64,000 nt of DNA, taken from positions 434,001-498,000 of the forward strand of contig NTMA01000009.1 in NCBI GenBank assembly GCA_002917075.1, in the 5' to 3' direction. Source of the DNA: Hawksworthiomyces lignivorus. Lineage: Eukaryota > Ascomycota > Sordariomycetes > Ophiostomatales > Ophiostomataceae. A program made the translations under genes and the position numbers. Below, piece by piece: positions 45,758 to 56,373 of the stretch (position 1 is the stretch's first letter; each line of letters begins with the position of its first letter). Under the pieces are notes generated by a model. The model ran no database searches, had not been told where the DNA came from, and worked only from the letters and a program-made list of their open reading frames with translations.

Positions 45758-48189
45758 ATGCAAAGGACATCGCCGGAAAGCCGACCAGCCCGGATTCGCA
45801 TCCGCCGTGTTCGCGAAGAAGACAGGAAGAGAGCAGCTCGCGCCTGTCGACGCTGTAAGGCGAGAAAAACCAAGTGTATCAGGAGTGCCCGGGGCGCGTG
45901 TGAGAGATGCCTCCTCGGCGTTTACAACTGTGTTTATGACACAACCACGAACTCCAATGCTGATCGAGAAAATAATCCACTCACGCCTGATCCAGATGTA
46001 GCAGCCTACAGTCCCATCTTTACGGCCGAAGCGCCCGAGAATGGGAGCGTTGCTACGACTGGGCCAGCCGAACTCCCGACGTCGAAAGCGGGTGCAAGAT
46101 ACGACCTTGCCGATTATTCTGAGACAGCGCATGATGCACCGACTGACGCAACGGTCTCTCAGCATCTGACCACACCCGGGTTCCTTCCGCGGCTGCGGGA
46201 AGCTTTCTCGCTTGCACCCTTGGCTGCTCAAACTGGGCAGAATGCGGCTCAGATGCATGCAGCGCTGGCGCCGTCTCATCTGCCGTCATTAGATACGCCA
46301 CGCCTCCTGCAGGCAGTGGCCGGATTCCCACCCCGCCAGATTGGAGAATTCCTCTTATCTGTCTGCATCGAGCACGGTTTGGACAGCTTTTTCTACTTCG
46401 ACCAAGCCACATTTGCCGCCGACCTGGGCCGGTTCTACGAAGATAGGACATCTCGCCTCCGTCGCGACCCTGTTTTTGTCTGTTTGGCTCTGTGCGTCTT
46501 TGCCCTGGGCAGCCAATGGACCGCACTCGCCAAACCACAGAGTGCCCGGCCAGAGCACATGCTGGGGCCAGACCCTGCGCCGGGGAATGTGCTCTACGGT
46601 CTGGCTCGGTCGCTGATTCCTGACGTCGTCGAGCGGCAGTCTGTCCGCTCTGTCGAGGCTTTTTTTGTCATGGCCATATATCTTGCACCTGCCAATATAA
46701 TTACGTCTATCGATGTCTATTTGGGTTTGGCGCTGCGCATGAGCCTCGCGCTCGGGCTTCATCTCGATAACTCGAGTGATCACCACCTCGGAGACTACGA
46801 GAAGGAGGTTCGAAATCGACTCTGGTGGTCCCTCCTTTCGATAGAAAGGTAAGATACATGGCCTATACACTCACACGCGCGGGGGACTGATCTCACCACA
46901 GGACGCTGATGATGAAACTGAACCGCCAACGGTCAATATCCTACATTGCTGTCAAGGCGGCTCTCCCGCGTGCGTTTCCGCCCATGGACAGCCGGCAGCT
47001 ATTCGATAACCTGCCTCACCAGATCGCCAACGCTGAACTGTTCCAGATAATAGACCGGCGCAGCGAGCTCAAGTAGGTTTCCTTGCTTTACCCGCGTGCT
47101 TTGGCTTCTTTTCTTTGGATGCGCAGGAGCGAGCGGGGATGCTCTGTCGTACCGACGCTTATATAGCACAGCATACAACATGGTGGCGGATCCACGGATC
47201 AGGCTATAGAGAGCTTTCTGAACGACCTAAAGGCCTGGAAAAGGGCATTGCCGCCGTGCCTTCGGCTAGAGAATGTGACTCCGAACTGCCGCGGTTACAG
47301 GGCAGTGATTCATCTCCATCTCCACTACTACCAGGCGAGGATCGCTCTCTTTAAGATTTCAGTCGTGCGGATTGTGCGGATGTGTCTGCGGTCGGCCCTC
47401 GTCGACACGGAACGCATGGAAGACAGAGAGGCCAGGATGAGCCAAAACGACAGGACCCAGTGGGGCGTCTGCACCCGAGCAGCCAAGAAGATGTTGGGGC
47501 TCTTCCAGGAGCTGGCCGCGTCCAAGAGCATTGCTCGCTTTTCGTACACGGACTTCCAGGGCTGCAGCCTCTCCACCATCGTGATTCTCGTCGCCGGCAT
47601 CCTAGAGCGAGACCCGGGCTACGAGGAGCGGGCGGAGTTTGGCATAAGATGCCTGCATCTCATGGCCGAGGGCAATGCGACTGCCAAGATAGGTACGCGA
47701 TTTGTGGAGGCCGTGCAGTCCATTGCAGAAGAAGCCCGTAACAGACTCTGTGAGGCGGAAGCACGGCAGGCAGCTGCGGCGACGGCTGTGGCGGCGACGA
47801 CGACAGCAATGACGGCGCAGAACGGGTACAGCGAAAGCGCAGAAAATGCAAGGGAGCAGCGAGCGGCCGAATACGACCAGTGGGCGGCATGGCTAGCAGC
47901 GGCTGCGCCGGCAGCGGCAGATGACGGACTGCTCTGCGACAATGACATTGACGCAGCTTTTGCGTCTCGGCGCACACCACCCCTGTCAATAACATTGCAG
48001 CAGCAGGAGCAGCAAACGGCTGCATCGCTAACGCAGGGTCCTGTAGCGTCCCTTAACCTCGAGATGGAGCCTCCAATTCCTTTCGATTTGGACCTGGGAT
48101 TCGATAGCACTGGCTACGGCGAGGATCAGGCATATCTAATGGATCTAACCGGCCTCGGAGGATTCAACTTTTCCAGTCCCCTAGAATGA
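45758..48189 (+). CDS. Zn2Cys6 transcription factor with apparent frame lesions
   Basis: Nuclear regulator. Start ATG 45758 (MQRTSPESRPARIRIRR). Zinc cluster C-RR-C-KARKTK-C-IRSARGA-C-ER-C-LLGVYN-C, then the fungal-specific domain (VSVCIEHGLDSFF-type region, SIDVYLGLALRMSLALGLHL, EVRNRLWWSLLSIER). An intron near 46849-46901 joins ER to TLMMKLNRQR. After the intron 47073-47126 the frame runs into TAG 47164-47166. A neighbouring frame over 47139-47200 reads convincingly as DALSYRRLYSTAYNMVADPR, and the original frame resumes after about 47203 with AIESFLNDLKAWKRALPP. One extra G in 47135-47138 and one missing G at 47201-47203 would explain this. The C-terminus is Ala- and Gln-rich and ends at 48187-48189. 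Likely regulator of the adjacent amidohydrolase and permease. Confidence 0.75.
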
Positions 48190-48644
48190 GACGTGGATGA
48201 AATAAAGATAATGATACTATATTTTTCGTAAGAAGTGATACTTGCACATAGCACTGCGTGTGGGCTATTCTAGGTAATACTACATCGGTTAAGTTGAATG
48301 GTGCTGCTTTCTTCCTTTTCTTTCTTTCCATTGGACGTGTAAGTTCTATCTATTCATGTCATGTCTCCCCTCTTATCTCTGACACTATTGTCTTTCTCCC
48401 TTCGGCAACTTTTTGACAATGATCGCATAGGATTCAGGATGATAGTATAGGGATACTGTTAGCTAGAATATATACAGAATGCTATTGAACGCTTCACCAG
48501 CAACTACAGACGCTACACAGAGTTCTTAGGCAGAATTCCTAGGTAGTTGTTCTTTTCTTGAGGGTCTTTCATTAACTTAATATGCAGCATAGATATAGAT
48601 AATCAGGTTTTATTGATACATGAAAGTACACCTTATGTAATAGA
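48190..48644. other. Short convergent intergenic region
   Basis: Between the stop codons of the regulator and the amidohydrolase. Nothing identified. Confidence 0.4.
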
Positions 48645-49994
48645 CTAGATCCGTACGCGGATGTTGTCCTCGGCAATGTCGGCGCGCCTACTTTTTTCGA
48701 TGCGGCCATCCTTCATAACGACGACGACGTTCTTCTCAGGCTCGTCCAATATGGTGATGTCTTCGAGGGGATTGAGGCGGCAGATGAGCAAGTCGGCGAG
48801 AAAGCCCGGCTGCAGCTGGCCGAGACGATCGTCCCAGCCGACCAGGCGAGCTGCGTTGACAGTCGCGCTCTGCAAGACAGCGAGCGGCTCCTGGACAGCG
48901 GCGCGGATACGGAACTCGCGGGACTGGGCCGCGCCGAGGGGTCCTAGCAGATCGGTGCCAAAGCAGATGGTGACGCCGGCGTCGGCGGCCAGCTTGAGGG
49001 CCTCGATGCCAGCGCGCAAGACGGCTTCGTTTTTGCGGGCGTTCTCGGGAGGCAGGAAACCGGACCAGACGCCCGAGGCCATCTGGTCGTAGGTGACGAG
49101 GGTGGGGGTGAGGAAGATGCCTTTCTGGGCCAGGAGGGCGGCAGTCGGGGCGTCGAGCAGGTTGCCGTGCTCAATACCGCGCACGCCATTCTCGACGCAG
49201 TGCCGGATGGCCGCTGGAGTGTACGCGTGGGCGGTCACGTAGGTGCCGGCGTTTGTTGCGCAGGCCACGACGGCGCGGATCTCTTCCGGCGTGAACTGGA
49301 GATGCTCAATGGCGTCTGTGGGGCTGGCCACGCCGCCCGAGCCCATGATCTTGATAAAGTCGGCGCCGGTGCGGATCTGCTCGCGTGTGGCCGCGAGGCA
49401 CTCGGGCACGCCGTTGCAGACGCAGCCGAGATTGGTCGTGTGGCCGCCGCAGCACGCCGTAGCCGCGTCGCTGCGGTCGTGCGGCCCACGCTGGTCGCCG
49501 TGGCCGCCCGTCTGCGAGAGCGCGCGGCCGGCGATGAAGAGGCGCGGGCCCGGGAACACCCCCTCGGCCACGGCCTCCTTGAGCGCCAGCTGCGCACCGG
49601 CGCAGTCACGCACGCTGGTGAAGCCGCGATGCAGCATCTGCGCGCACACGTAGGGCTGCCGCAGCTGCGACACCTCGCGTGGCGCGTTCATCGTCGCTGC
49701 TAGGTCCATCGAGCCCGGCGTCGACACCAGGTGCACGTGGCAGTCAATCAGTCCCGGGCACACGTACCCGCCGTCGCAGTCGACGACGGTCACGCCCTGC
49801 GCCGCCGCCTGGGACGCAACGTCGGCCGAGGCATCGTCGATGGATTCGATTTTGCCGTCGCAGATCGACAGCGCCGCGCCGCGCCGCACCGAACCGTCGG
49901 TCACGTCGACCACGTTGGCATTGGTCAGCAGATATGGACGAGGCGGCGACCGCAGCCACGGCTTGACGTCCACCTCGGGGATCATCACAATCAT
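48645..49994 (-). CDS. Metal-dependent amidohydrolase (imidazolonepropionase/ochratoxinase-like)
   Basis: Predicted 449 residues, unspliced, with the first ATG at 49992-49994 (MIVMIPEVDVKPW). The frame extends upstream without an ATG, so an earlier exon with a signal peptide cannot be excluded; as modelled the protein is cytosolic. The amidohydrolase TIM-barrel signatures are in order: LLTNANVVDVTDG (small beta domain), PGLIDCHVHL (HxH metal ligands), FIKIMGSGG (Lys), TAHAYT and GIEHGN (His ligands), CFGTDLLG (Asp) and LQPGFLADLLI. The closest families known to me act on imidazolonepropionate-like rings, Xaa-Pro dipeptides or ochratoxin A; sequence alone does not choose. It lies between a regulator and a Dal5-type permease, which suggests hydrolysis of an imported C-N bond compound. 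Confidence 0.87.
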   Translation of the reverse strand: MIVMIPEVDVKPWLRSPPRPYLLTNANVVDVTDGSVRRGAALSICDGKIESIDDASADVASQAAAQGVTVVDCDGGYVCPGLIDCHVHLVSTPGSMDLAATMNAPREVSQLRQPYVCAQMLHRGFTSVRDCAGAQLALKEAVAEGVFPGPRLFIAGRALSQTGGHGDQRGPHDRSDAATACCGGHTTNLGCVCNGVPECLAATREQIRTGADFIKIMGSGGVASPTDAIEHLQFTPEEIRAVVACATNAGTYVTAHAYTPAAIRHCVENGVRGIEHGNLLDAPTAALLAQKGIFLTPTLVTYDQMASGVWSGFLPPENARKNEAVLRAGIEALKLAADAGVTICFGTDLLGPLGAAQSREFRIRAAVQEPLAVLQSATVNAARLVGWDDRLGQLQPGFLADLLICRLNPLEDITILDEPEKNVVVVMKDGRIEKSRRADIAEDNIRVRI

Positions 49995-50848
49995 CACAGC
50001 GCAAGGCAAGACGCACGCGTGGTGGTGTGAGAAGGACAATAGTACGGCAAATAGGTAGCTGCGTTGCTGGCGAGCAAGTTCCAGATCCGTCTGTGCCTGA
50101 TATCGGGGCTCAAGCTTGAGCTCTGGTCTTGGGTCCGCGACACCGATAAGCTAAATACTCCTCTTTTCCAGATCGAGCAAAAACGTGAATCACAACAACC
50201 AGGATGATGTCAGAGCTCATAACTCGATCCGACCATGGGTATATAGAAATACATAAATATTGATATGTAGCGCGTGACGTTTCCGAGCATCGGGAATCTG
50301 TCCTGGAGGCTTGCCGCGACCTGTGGGGCAGTGAGTGGCCAAGTTGCCGATGGCATTTCGTCCTTATCGTGCTGTTTATCAGTAAGTTGTGATGCGGTGG
50401 GCAGTTATTGAAGTCAGAAAACAAGAAAAAGCTAAGACGGCGCAGGGGTCTAACCCCTCTTTAGCAAGGGGTATAGATAGAATGTAACCACTAACTACAG
50501 TACAATGATACTATGGGTGGAATATAGGTGGACTTCCGGTTGGGACTAGCTGTCGGCTTAGGTGTAAGGCGGCAATCGGCAGCTTGCCCACCCCCTGAGA
50601 ATATTCTACCGCTATCGTCGGCAATATGGCCCTATCGTTCAAATATCATTCCCGGAGAGGGGTGCCATTGCGGATGCTTGGGAGACTTCGCGCAGTACAT
50701 CTAGTCAGACCTGACCCAACCGAGCACGATGCGATGCTGGAGGCAGGAAGCTCAATCTTGATTGTTTGCGGCGTCTTTTTGCAAACTACTAGTTTGGCTC
50801 AGCCTACCACTTGCGCACTCTCCATTTTGTATAACAGCATCGCCCGCC
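49995..50848. other. Divergent promoter region of amidohydrolase and permease
   Basis: About 850 bp separate the two divergent starts. No gene seen. Shared regulation by the neighbouring zinc-cluster protein is possible, but I found no clear repeated CGG-pair site. Confidence 0.4.
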
Positions 50849-52806
50849 ATGACAGCAGATGTCAAGACCCCCATCGAGGATAGCCAACCTCAGTCGGTCA
50901 TCAACGCAGATGACACCTTCACGCCAGAGGAGGAACGGGAGGTGTTGCGAAAGATCGACCGCACTATTCTGCCAATGGTGAGAGCCTTGTTGCCATTCCT
51001 ACCGGTAGGCTTGATGGAAAGCTAATCTCAACTTGCGACAGATGTGCTGTGTCTTTTTTCTGCAGTATCTCGACAAGCAGAGCATCAGCTATGCCAGCGT
51101 CAGTACAACCCACATAGCCCGCAGGCGATGGTGTTCACCTATTTACTAACCCAAAAATGGCCTGATAATAGATTTTTGGCCTGATTTCTGACCTGAACTT
51201 GACCAGCCATCAATACTCGTGGTGCGGCTCTATCTTCTATGTCGGTATGCAATGTTGTAGGCGCCCCTGGTGTTTTACGAGCGCTGCCTGACACGCCGAC
51301 AGGCCAACTTGTCTCTGAGTATCCCTTCATCTACTTGATGAGCCGCCTACACCTAACCAAATTTGTTGGCGTGACAGTGTATGTGACCACTACCGGTGAA
51401 CTCTCCGGGTCCCCGGACCTCCACATGCCGTCGCAATGTTACTCTTCATCCACCTTTGCTAACACGTCGTGGGTATCTCTAGTGTTGTCTGGGGCATTAT
51501 CTGCATGTGCTTAGCCGCGCCATCGAATTTTGCCAGCTTTGCTGCCGTGCGGTTTCTGCTCGGTTTTGCTGAGGGCGCTGTCTCCCCGGCTTTCGTCACC
51601 ATCACCAGCATCTGGTACCGCAAGGATGAGCACGCACTGCGAACAGCGTTAGTGGCCACAGCGAGAAGAGCAGATAAAATGAACAACTTGGACCAACGCT
51701 AACTTTTTTCCCCCCTCTCTCTCACTGCGCATCAGTATTTGGATCAGCATGAACGGAATTGCTCAAGTCGTCGGCGCCTTACTTACGTATGGTATTGGCA
51801 AGAACACCTCGCTTCCGCTCGCCACCTGGCGCACTTTGTTTCTCATTGTCGGTGCCATAACGATGGCCTCTGGCGTTGTGTTTTACTTGTTCATGCCAAA
51901 TGGTCCACGCGATGCTTGGTTCCTCACCGAGCGACAGAAGCGCGTGCTCACGCTGCGCATGGCTCACGACCGCGACGGTGGCGACAAGACAAGCTTCTCG
52001 GTGCGCCAGCTCAGGGAGACTATGTTGGACCCGCGGTCCTGGTGCGCGTTCTGGTTCGGCGTGCTGGTTACTATGCAGTCGTCGGTTCTTACGGTAAGCA
52101 GCCATTCCAGCGGGTGGGCCGCAGAGCAGCACACACAGCTAACGCTCTTCTTTCCCTCTGCCAGTTCGCCTCGCTCGTCATCAGCAACATCGGCTATACC
52201 AAATATCAGACGATGCTGTACACGGCCCCCTCGGGCGCCGTGCAGGTCACGCTCCTGTGGATCGGCGTGCTGGGCTGCCACATCTTCCCGAAGAACCGGA
52301 CGCTGGTGACCCTGGCCATGATCGTCCCGGCATTCGTGGGCAATATTCTGCTGCTGAAACTGTCGCTGTCCGCCGGATGGGGCATGATTGTTGCGTCATG
52401 GCTGGCTTCATGCATCACGGCGTCGTGGTTTATCCTGCTCTCGCTGACAGCGTCCAACACCAAGGGCAACACCAAGCGGGCGACCGTCAACGCCATGTTC
52501 TTCATTGGCTACTGCGCCGGCTGCATTGGTGGGCCGCAACTGTGGACCGAGAAGCCGCGATACTTTAAGGGAGTAGTCACTGGCATTGTGACCTGGGTGT
52601 TGCTTATCATCGTCACCGTGTTATACCGGCTGCTATGTCAGAGCCAGAACAACAAGCGCGACAAGCAGGCAGCGTTGGTTCTTGAAGGTGTCTCCACCGG
52701 CCATAGCGAAATAGGTCCCCATGGGGAGCTTCTGCTGGACAAATCAGGCAACCCCATTACCGATCTCACAGACATGGAAGACCACGACTTCCGTTACAGC
52801 CTTTAG
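50849..52806 (+). CDS. Dal5-type anion:cation symporter (allantoate permease family)
   Basis: Plasma-membrane uptake permease of the ACS/MFS family, which imports allantoate, ureidosuccinate, dipeptides, nicotinate, biotin-like acids and similar anions. Start ATG 50849 (MTADVKTPIEDSQPQS). The family-typical start region EREVLRKIDRTILPM is followed over introns by CCVFFLQYLDKQSISYAS, GLISDLNLTSHQYSWCGSIF, SEYPFIYLMSRLHLTKFVG, FAAVRFLLGFAEGAVSPAFV, IWISMNGIAQVVGALLTYGI, MPNGPRDAWFLTERQK and SLTASNTKGNTKRATVNAMF. The hydrophilic tail ends DHDFRYSL. About seven short introns. Lies divergent from the amidohydrolase; a transport-then-hydrolysis pair is the simplest reading. Confidence 0.9.
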
Positions 52807-53616
52807 GCAAACAGATAGCAGGGGAGTCAATACGGAGCCGCAAAGTACGTGCAGTACAAATTGGTGGCCCGTAATACGGAGTATAGCAATAATTAAAGCA
52901 CCGCGGAAAGATTAAAGAAGAAATTAAAATTAGGAAGGAAAAATATGAATTTAAAAAGTCGAGAGTACGAGAGAGATAAAGGAAAAGAGCGCTGGTATTT
53001 ATGTGCGGCCGTCGAGGAGGCCAAAAGACTCCAACCAATAGACAAGAAAGGATTGGTCCTACATCCCCTAACCAGGGCGGCCGCCAGTCCCAGTGGCCGC
53101 AACAATCGACTACAGACTTACACAAAGTACGAAGTACTTCTAAGAGACACTCACAGCTGAGGACACCAAAAATGGTTGCACACGCCTAATGAAAACGGCG
53201 GCTTGAACAGTATCTTCTGCTTTTAAGTTGTAAGGCTAGTGAATATATTAATGGTAAGTGTTTTAGACAGTGAAAATGAAGACAAATTATAGTAATTAAG
53301 GCTGCCATGCCTGCCGCACAGTCCCTGATATTTTATCTGAAATATTTCCTCTTAACATGTTTTAACCCTTTGCTCGGATTCCTGTAGCCCACCGTATTTC
53401 ACTATAACTAGGCGAGAAAATATATGTTAAGGTTCGCAATACAACGTCCTAATTCAGAAACAGAACCGGCCGACAAAAAAAAGAAGGAAAACAAAAGAGA
53501 GAAAAAAGGAAGAGAAAAGAAAAGGGAGGAAAGGAAAAGAAAGAAGAGAAAGTCGGGACGGCTAGGTTGCATATTCTGATTAAATGTAAAAAGACGATTG
53601 AGAAGGAATGAAGCAT
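52807..53616. other. Convergent intergenic region with the longest repeat A copy
   Basis: Contains repeat A (about 52910-53236) and a purine-rich stretch at 53470-53550. No gene seen. Confidence 0.5.
52910..53236 (+). repeat. Dispersed repeat A, longest copy
   Basis: About 330 bp. The right part (53118-53236) matches the copies at 10.1 and 13.3 kb; the left part (52910-53100) matches 57985-58213 (shared GAATTTAAAAAGT, GAGAG, CCTAACC, GGCC..AACA). It is therefore the best guide to the full element. No open frame of note and no obvious terminal inverted repeats found by eye. Confidence 0.75.
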
Positions 53617-55360
53617 TTACAATTTGACGGGGTATTTCTTGCGAATCAGTCCGCCGTACTTGTACATTAAGATCGGCCCGGGGATCAATCCGAGAGCGAT
53701 GAAGCCTAGCAGCGAGTTACCCCAGCCGAGACCAAGCGATTGGTACATTTTCGGGCCAGCGAGCGGTAGCAAAGCACCGAATAGGCAACGCGTGGTGGTG
53801 AGCCCTGCGACAGCGCTGGCAGCATAGGCTGGAAAGGCGTCAATGAGGTAGGTTTGTATGGGCACCATCACACCCATCAGACCGAAACCAAATGGTGCCA
53901 GGCCAAGAATGGGTGCAATCCAATGAACGTGCTTGTCCGCTGTCCAGCCGTACCAGAAACAAGCGACGGGGATGAACATGCCGAAGAAAATACAGGCAGG
54001 CAGCCGCATCTCGGGCTCGTAGACGCCGTTGTTGAGCTTTGAAAGCCTCAGAATGGTAGCGTCCGAGGTACGCGCAACAATGACGAGGCTGCATAGGAAG
54101 CCGAGACCGACGCCTAAGTAGGCGAGTCCAGTGAGTTCTGAAGACCAATGATATGTTTCAACAAAGACGGTTGGGATGGTTGTGAAGAGCAAGTAGAGTA
54201 GGCCCGCAACGAATGACATGTAGAGAGAGAGGAGAAACACAATGGGGCTTTTGAAAAGAAGCTTCACGGGCCTCCACATTCCTTGACTGAGAACAAATCC
54301 TGGCTTAAGCTCGTTTTCGGGCTTCATGTGAGTGTAGATGGAACGCAATTCAGGCCGGTTGAGCTCTTTCTGGAGACGGTGAGTTTTGCGCTGAATCAGA
54401 ATGACGGGATTCGTCTCCCTGTTGAAAACAAGAATTCCAGAGCAAACTACTGCTGATGCAATAAAGATAACCCAGAAATCCCAGCGCCAGCCCACTCGTT
54501 CGGCAATGAATCCGCCGCAGATGGGACCCACTACAGGTCCGAACAAGATTCCTAGACTGTAAATGGATGTTGCTAAGCCTCGTTGTTCTGCAACAAACAA
54601 ATCGACAATGACACCACTACCGATGGTCAAACAAGCCGAGCCACCGGTACCAGAGAAGAATCGCATAGCAAGGAGACCTGAGAAGTTCGGTGCCAGAGCA
54701 CAGCCAAGATTGAAAGCCACAAATATCAAGTTGGCGGCGTTGAGAACGACACGGCGTCCATAGATTTCGGATAGCGGGGAGAAGAATAGAGGACCAACCG
54801 CGAAGCCGAGAACAAAAATGCTGACGGAGAATGCATCGAGAATGTCAGAGGTGTTATGGAACTGTTCGCTGACGAAGACTACGGCTGGGGCGGGCATTGT
54901 CGAAGCCACAGGACTGAGGAAGGTGATGGCGGCCATAAAACTCAAAAGAAGCCATTTCCGAGAGTCTGGGTAGTTTCTGATTATCATATTAGATGTTTTC
55001 GAGTATGTCTTCAGTTGCAATGCTCTTACCGTGGGTTCATCGGATCTTCCTGACTCTCCCATCCCACCAACCCATTATCAAGATCCATCAAAGGATATTT
55101 TTCTTTCTGCAGTCCACCCTTCTTCCTCGAGTTTTTCCGTGAAAGGCGCTTTTCGAGATCTTCTCCGACCTCATCTTCGCGTGTTTTGGTTGCACTCTGC
55201 GTGAAGATTAGCGCCATAGAGTTAGCTAGCGGATATTCACAATAGCACTCACTGGTTCTTCTGGCGTTTCAGCAGATGCCTCCTCAACTTGTCCAAGGTT
55301 GTAGTCGTGAACATCGTTGGAACTGGTCTCGTCAGTCAAATTCTGCTCCTTTTCAGACAT
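53617..55360 (-). CDS. MFS multidrug-type transporter (DHA1 family)
   Basis: Twelve-helix drug:proton antiporter type exporter. Start ATG 55358-55360 (MSEKEQNLTDETSSND). The long charged N-terminus (VEEASAETPEEP, then SATKTREDEVGEDLEKRLSR) is followed after a second intron by NYPDSRKWLLLSFMAAITFL. Motif A-like VLGFAVGPLFFSPLSEIYGR, GTGGSACLTIGSGVIVDLF, LGILFGPVVGPICGGFIAER (motif C-like) and the central loop THRLQKELNRPEL are clear. The second half includes LGLAPFGFGLMGVMVPIQTY and ends IRKKYPVKL. Two introns lie near 55210-55250 and 54985-55030. Such pumps export toxic or secondary compounds; here it may protect against the substrate or product of the adjacent cluster (inference). Confidence 0.88.
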
Positions 55361-56373
55361 GACGAACACCTTTGAATCGCTGTGTTTGGAAAGTATTCTG
55401 GTGAAGCAGCATATGAAATATTGGGACACAGTGAGAGAAGGTGTGCTACACAGTGGTATATGAGTCGACCCTAGCAATTATAGCCTTGGAGAAGTGCAAG
55501 TGGTAGATAGATTGCCCAAATGAAGACGAGTAAGTAGCAAGGAAACTGACGAATTCATATACGAAAGAGAGCTCGTCTCTCTAACTTACCAACACAAAGT
55601 ACAATATGAGTTAAGCTCCCTTTAACATCCTAGTTAATCAGGTCTCATAATCGACACCTTGAACAAGTCTGAGATTAGCAGAGGCGGCGTTTGATACCGG
55701 CGTTACAGCCAAACGCCATTGACATAGTTAGCAGGTATGTAGATGCGGGTGGGCAAAATTGATTACAATAGTGGGTAAAATTATTACAATAACGGGCAAA
55801 ATTGATTACGATCCGTTTTGTACTCTTCGTAACCATTAAATTTTAGTGGCAGCGATGTAAATACGTCAATGGTGGTGGTACCTAAAAGCCGTAGCCATTG
55901 AATTCATTCCTTAGAAAATGAATGAAAAATTAGCCCACAAGACCTAGTAATTCTCGAAACAGTCCTTAACTCCATCTTAACCCCATGCTTATTTTATTAT
56001 TGCTACGAATCAAAACTCCCATGACGAAAATAAGGACCTCGCAAATGCCAGCCGAGTATGAATTACTATTCCTTTGCCTTCATTGTAAGTATTTGTACAT
56101 CAAGCATTTGTGCGATACACTACGCCCAAGTCTTACAAATCATCTTCCGTCTATCTTGATCAACTAGCAATGCTCTCTTCTCCTCTTGAAAGTGCTTTGT
56201 AGCATTTTCTACTTTTGTCTGCTCCTGGTCTACTGTTTCTCTACTCTTTGCATATATATGCTCTCTGTTTGTGCCTTATTTCCTAGTCCAATGTTCTTAA
56301 CTCCAGGTAACGCATAAAGACGATAATATATTCTATGTACCTTATGTATATGCGGTCTCTCGCCAACACCAGT
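55361..56373. other. Intergenic region with short tandem repeat
   Basis: Holds three tandem 21-22-nt units at 55751-55814. No gene seen. Confidence 0.45.
55751..55814. repeat. Three tandem copies of a 21-22-nt unit
   Basis: Units at 55751-55772, 55773-55793 and 55794-55814 share GGG(C/T)AAAATT(G)ATTAC; the middle copy has lost one base. Confidence 0.8.

Noticed and set aside
49167..50030. Long plus-strand open frames opposite the amidohydrolase
   Set aside because: GC-rich shadows; their translations lack any domain, while the minus strand carries all amidohydrolase motifs.
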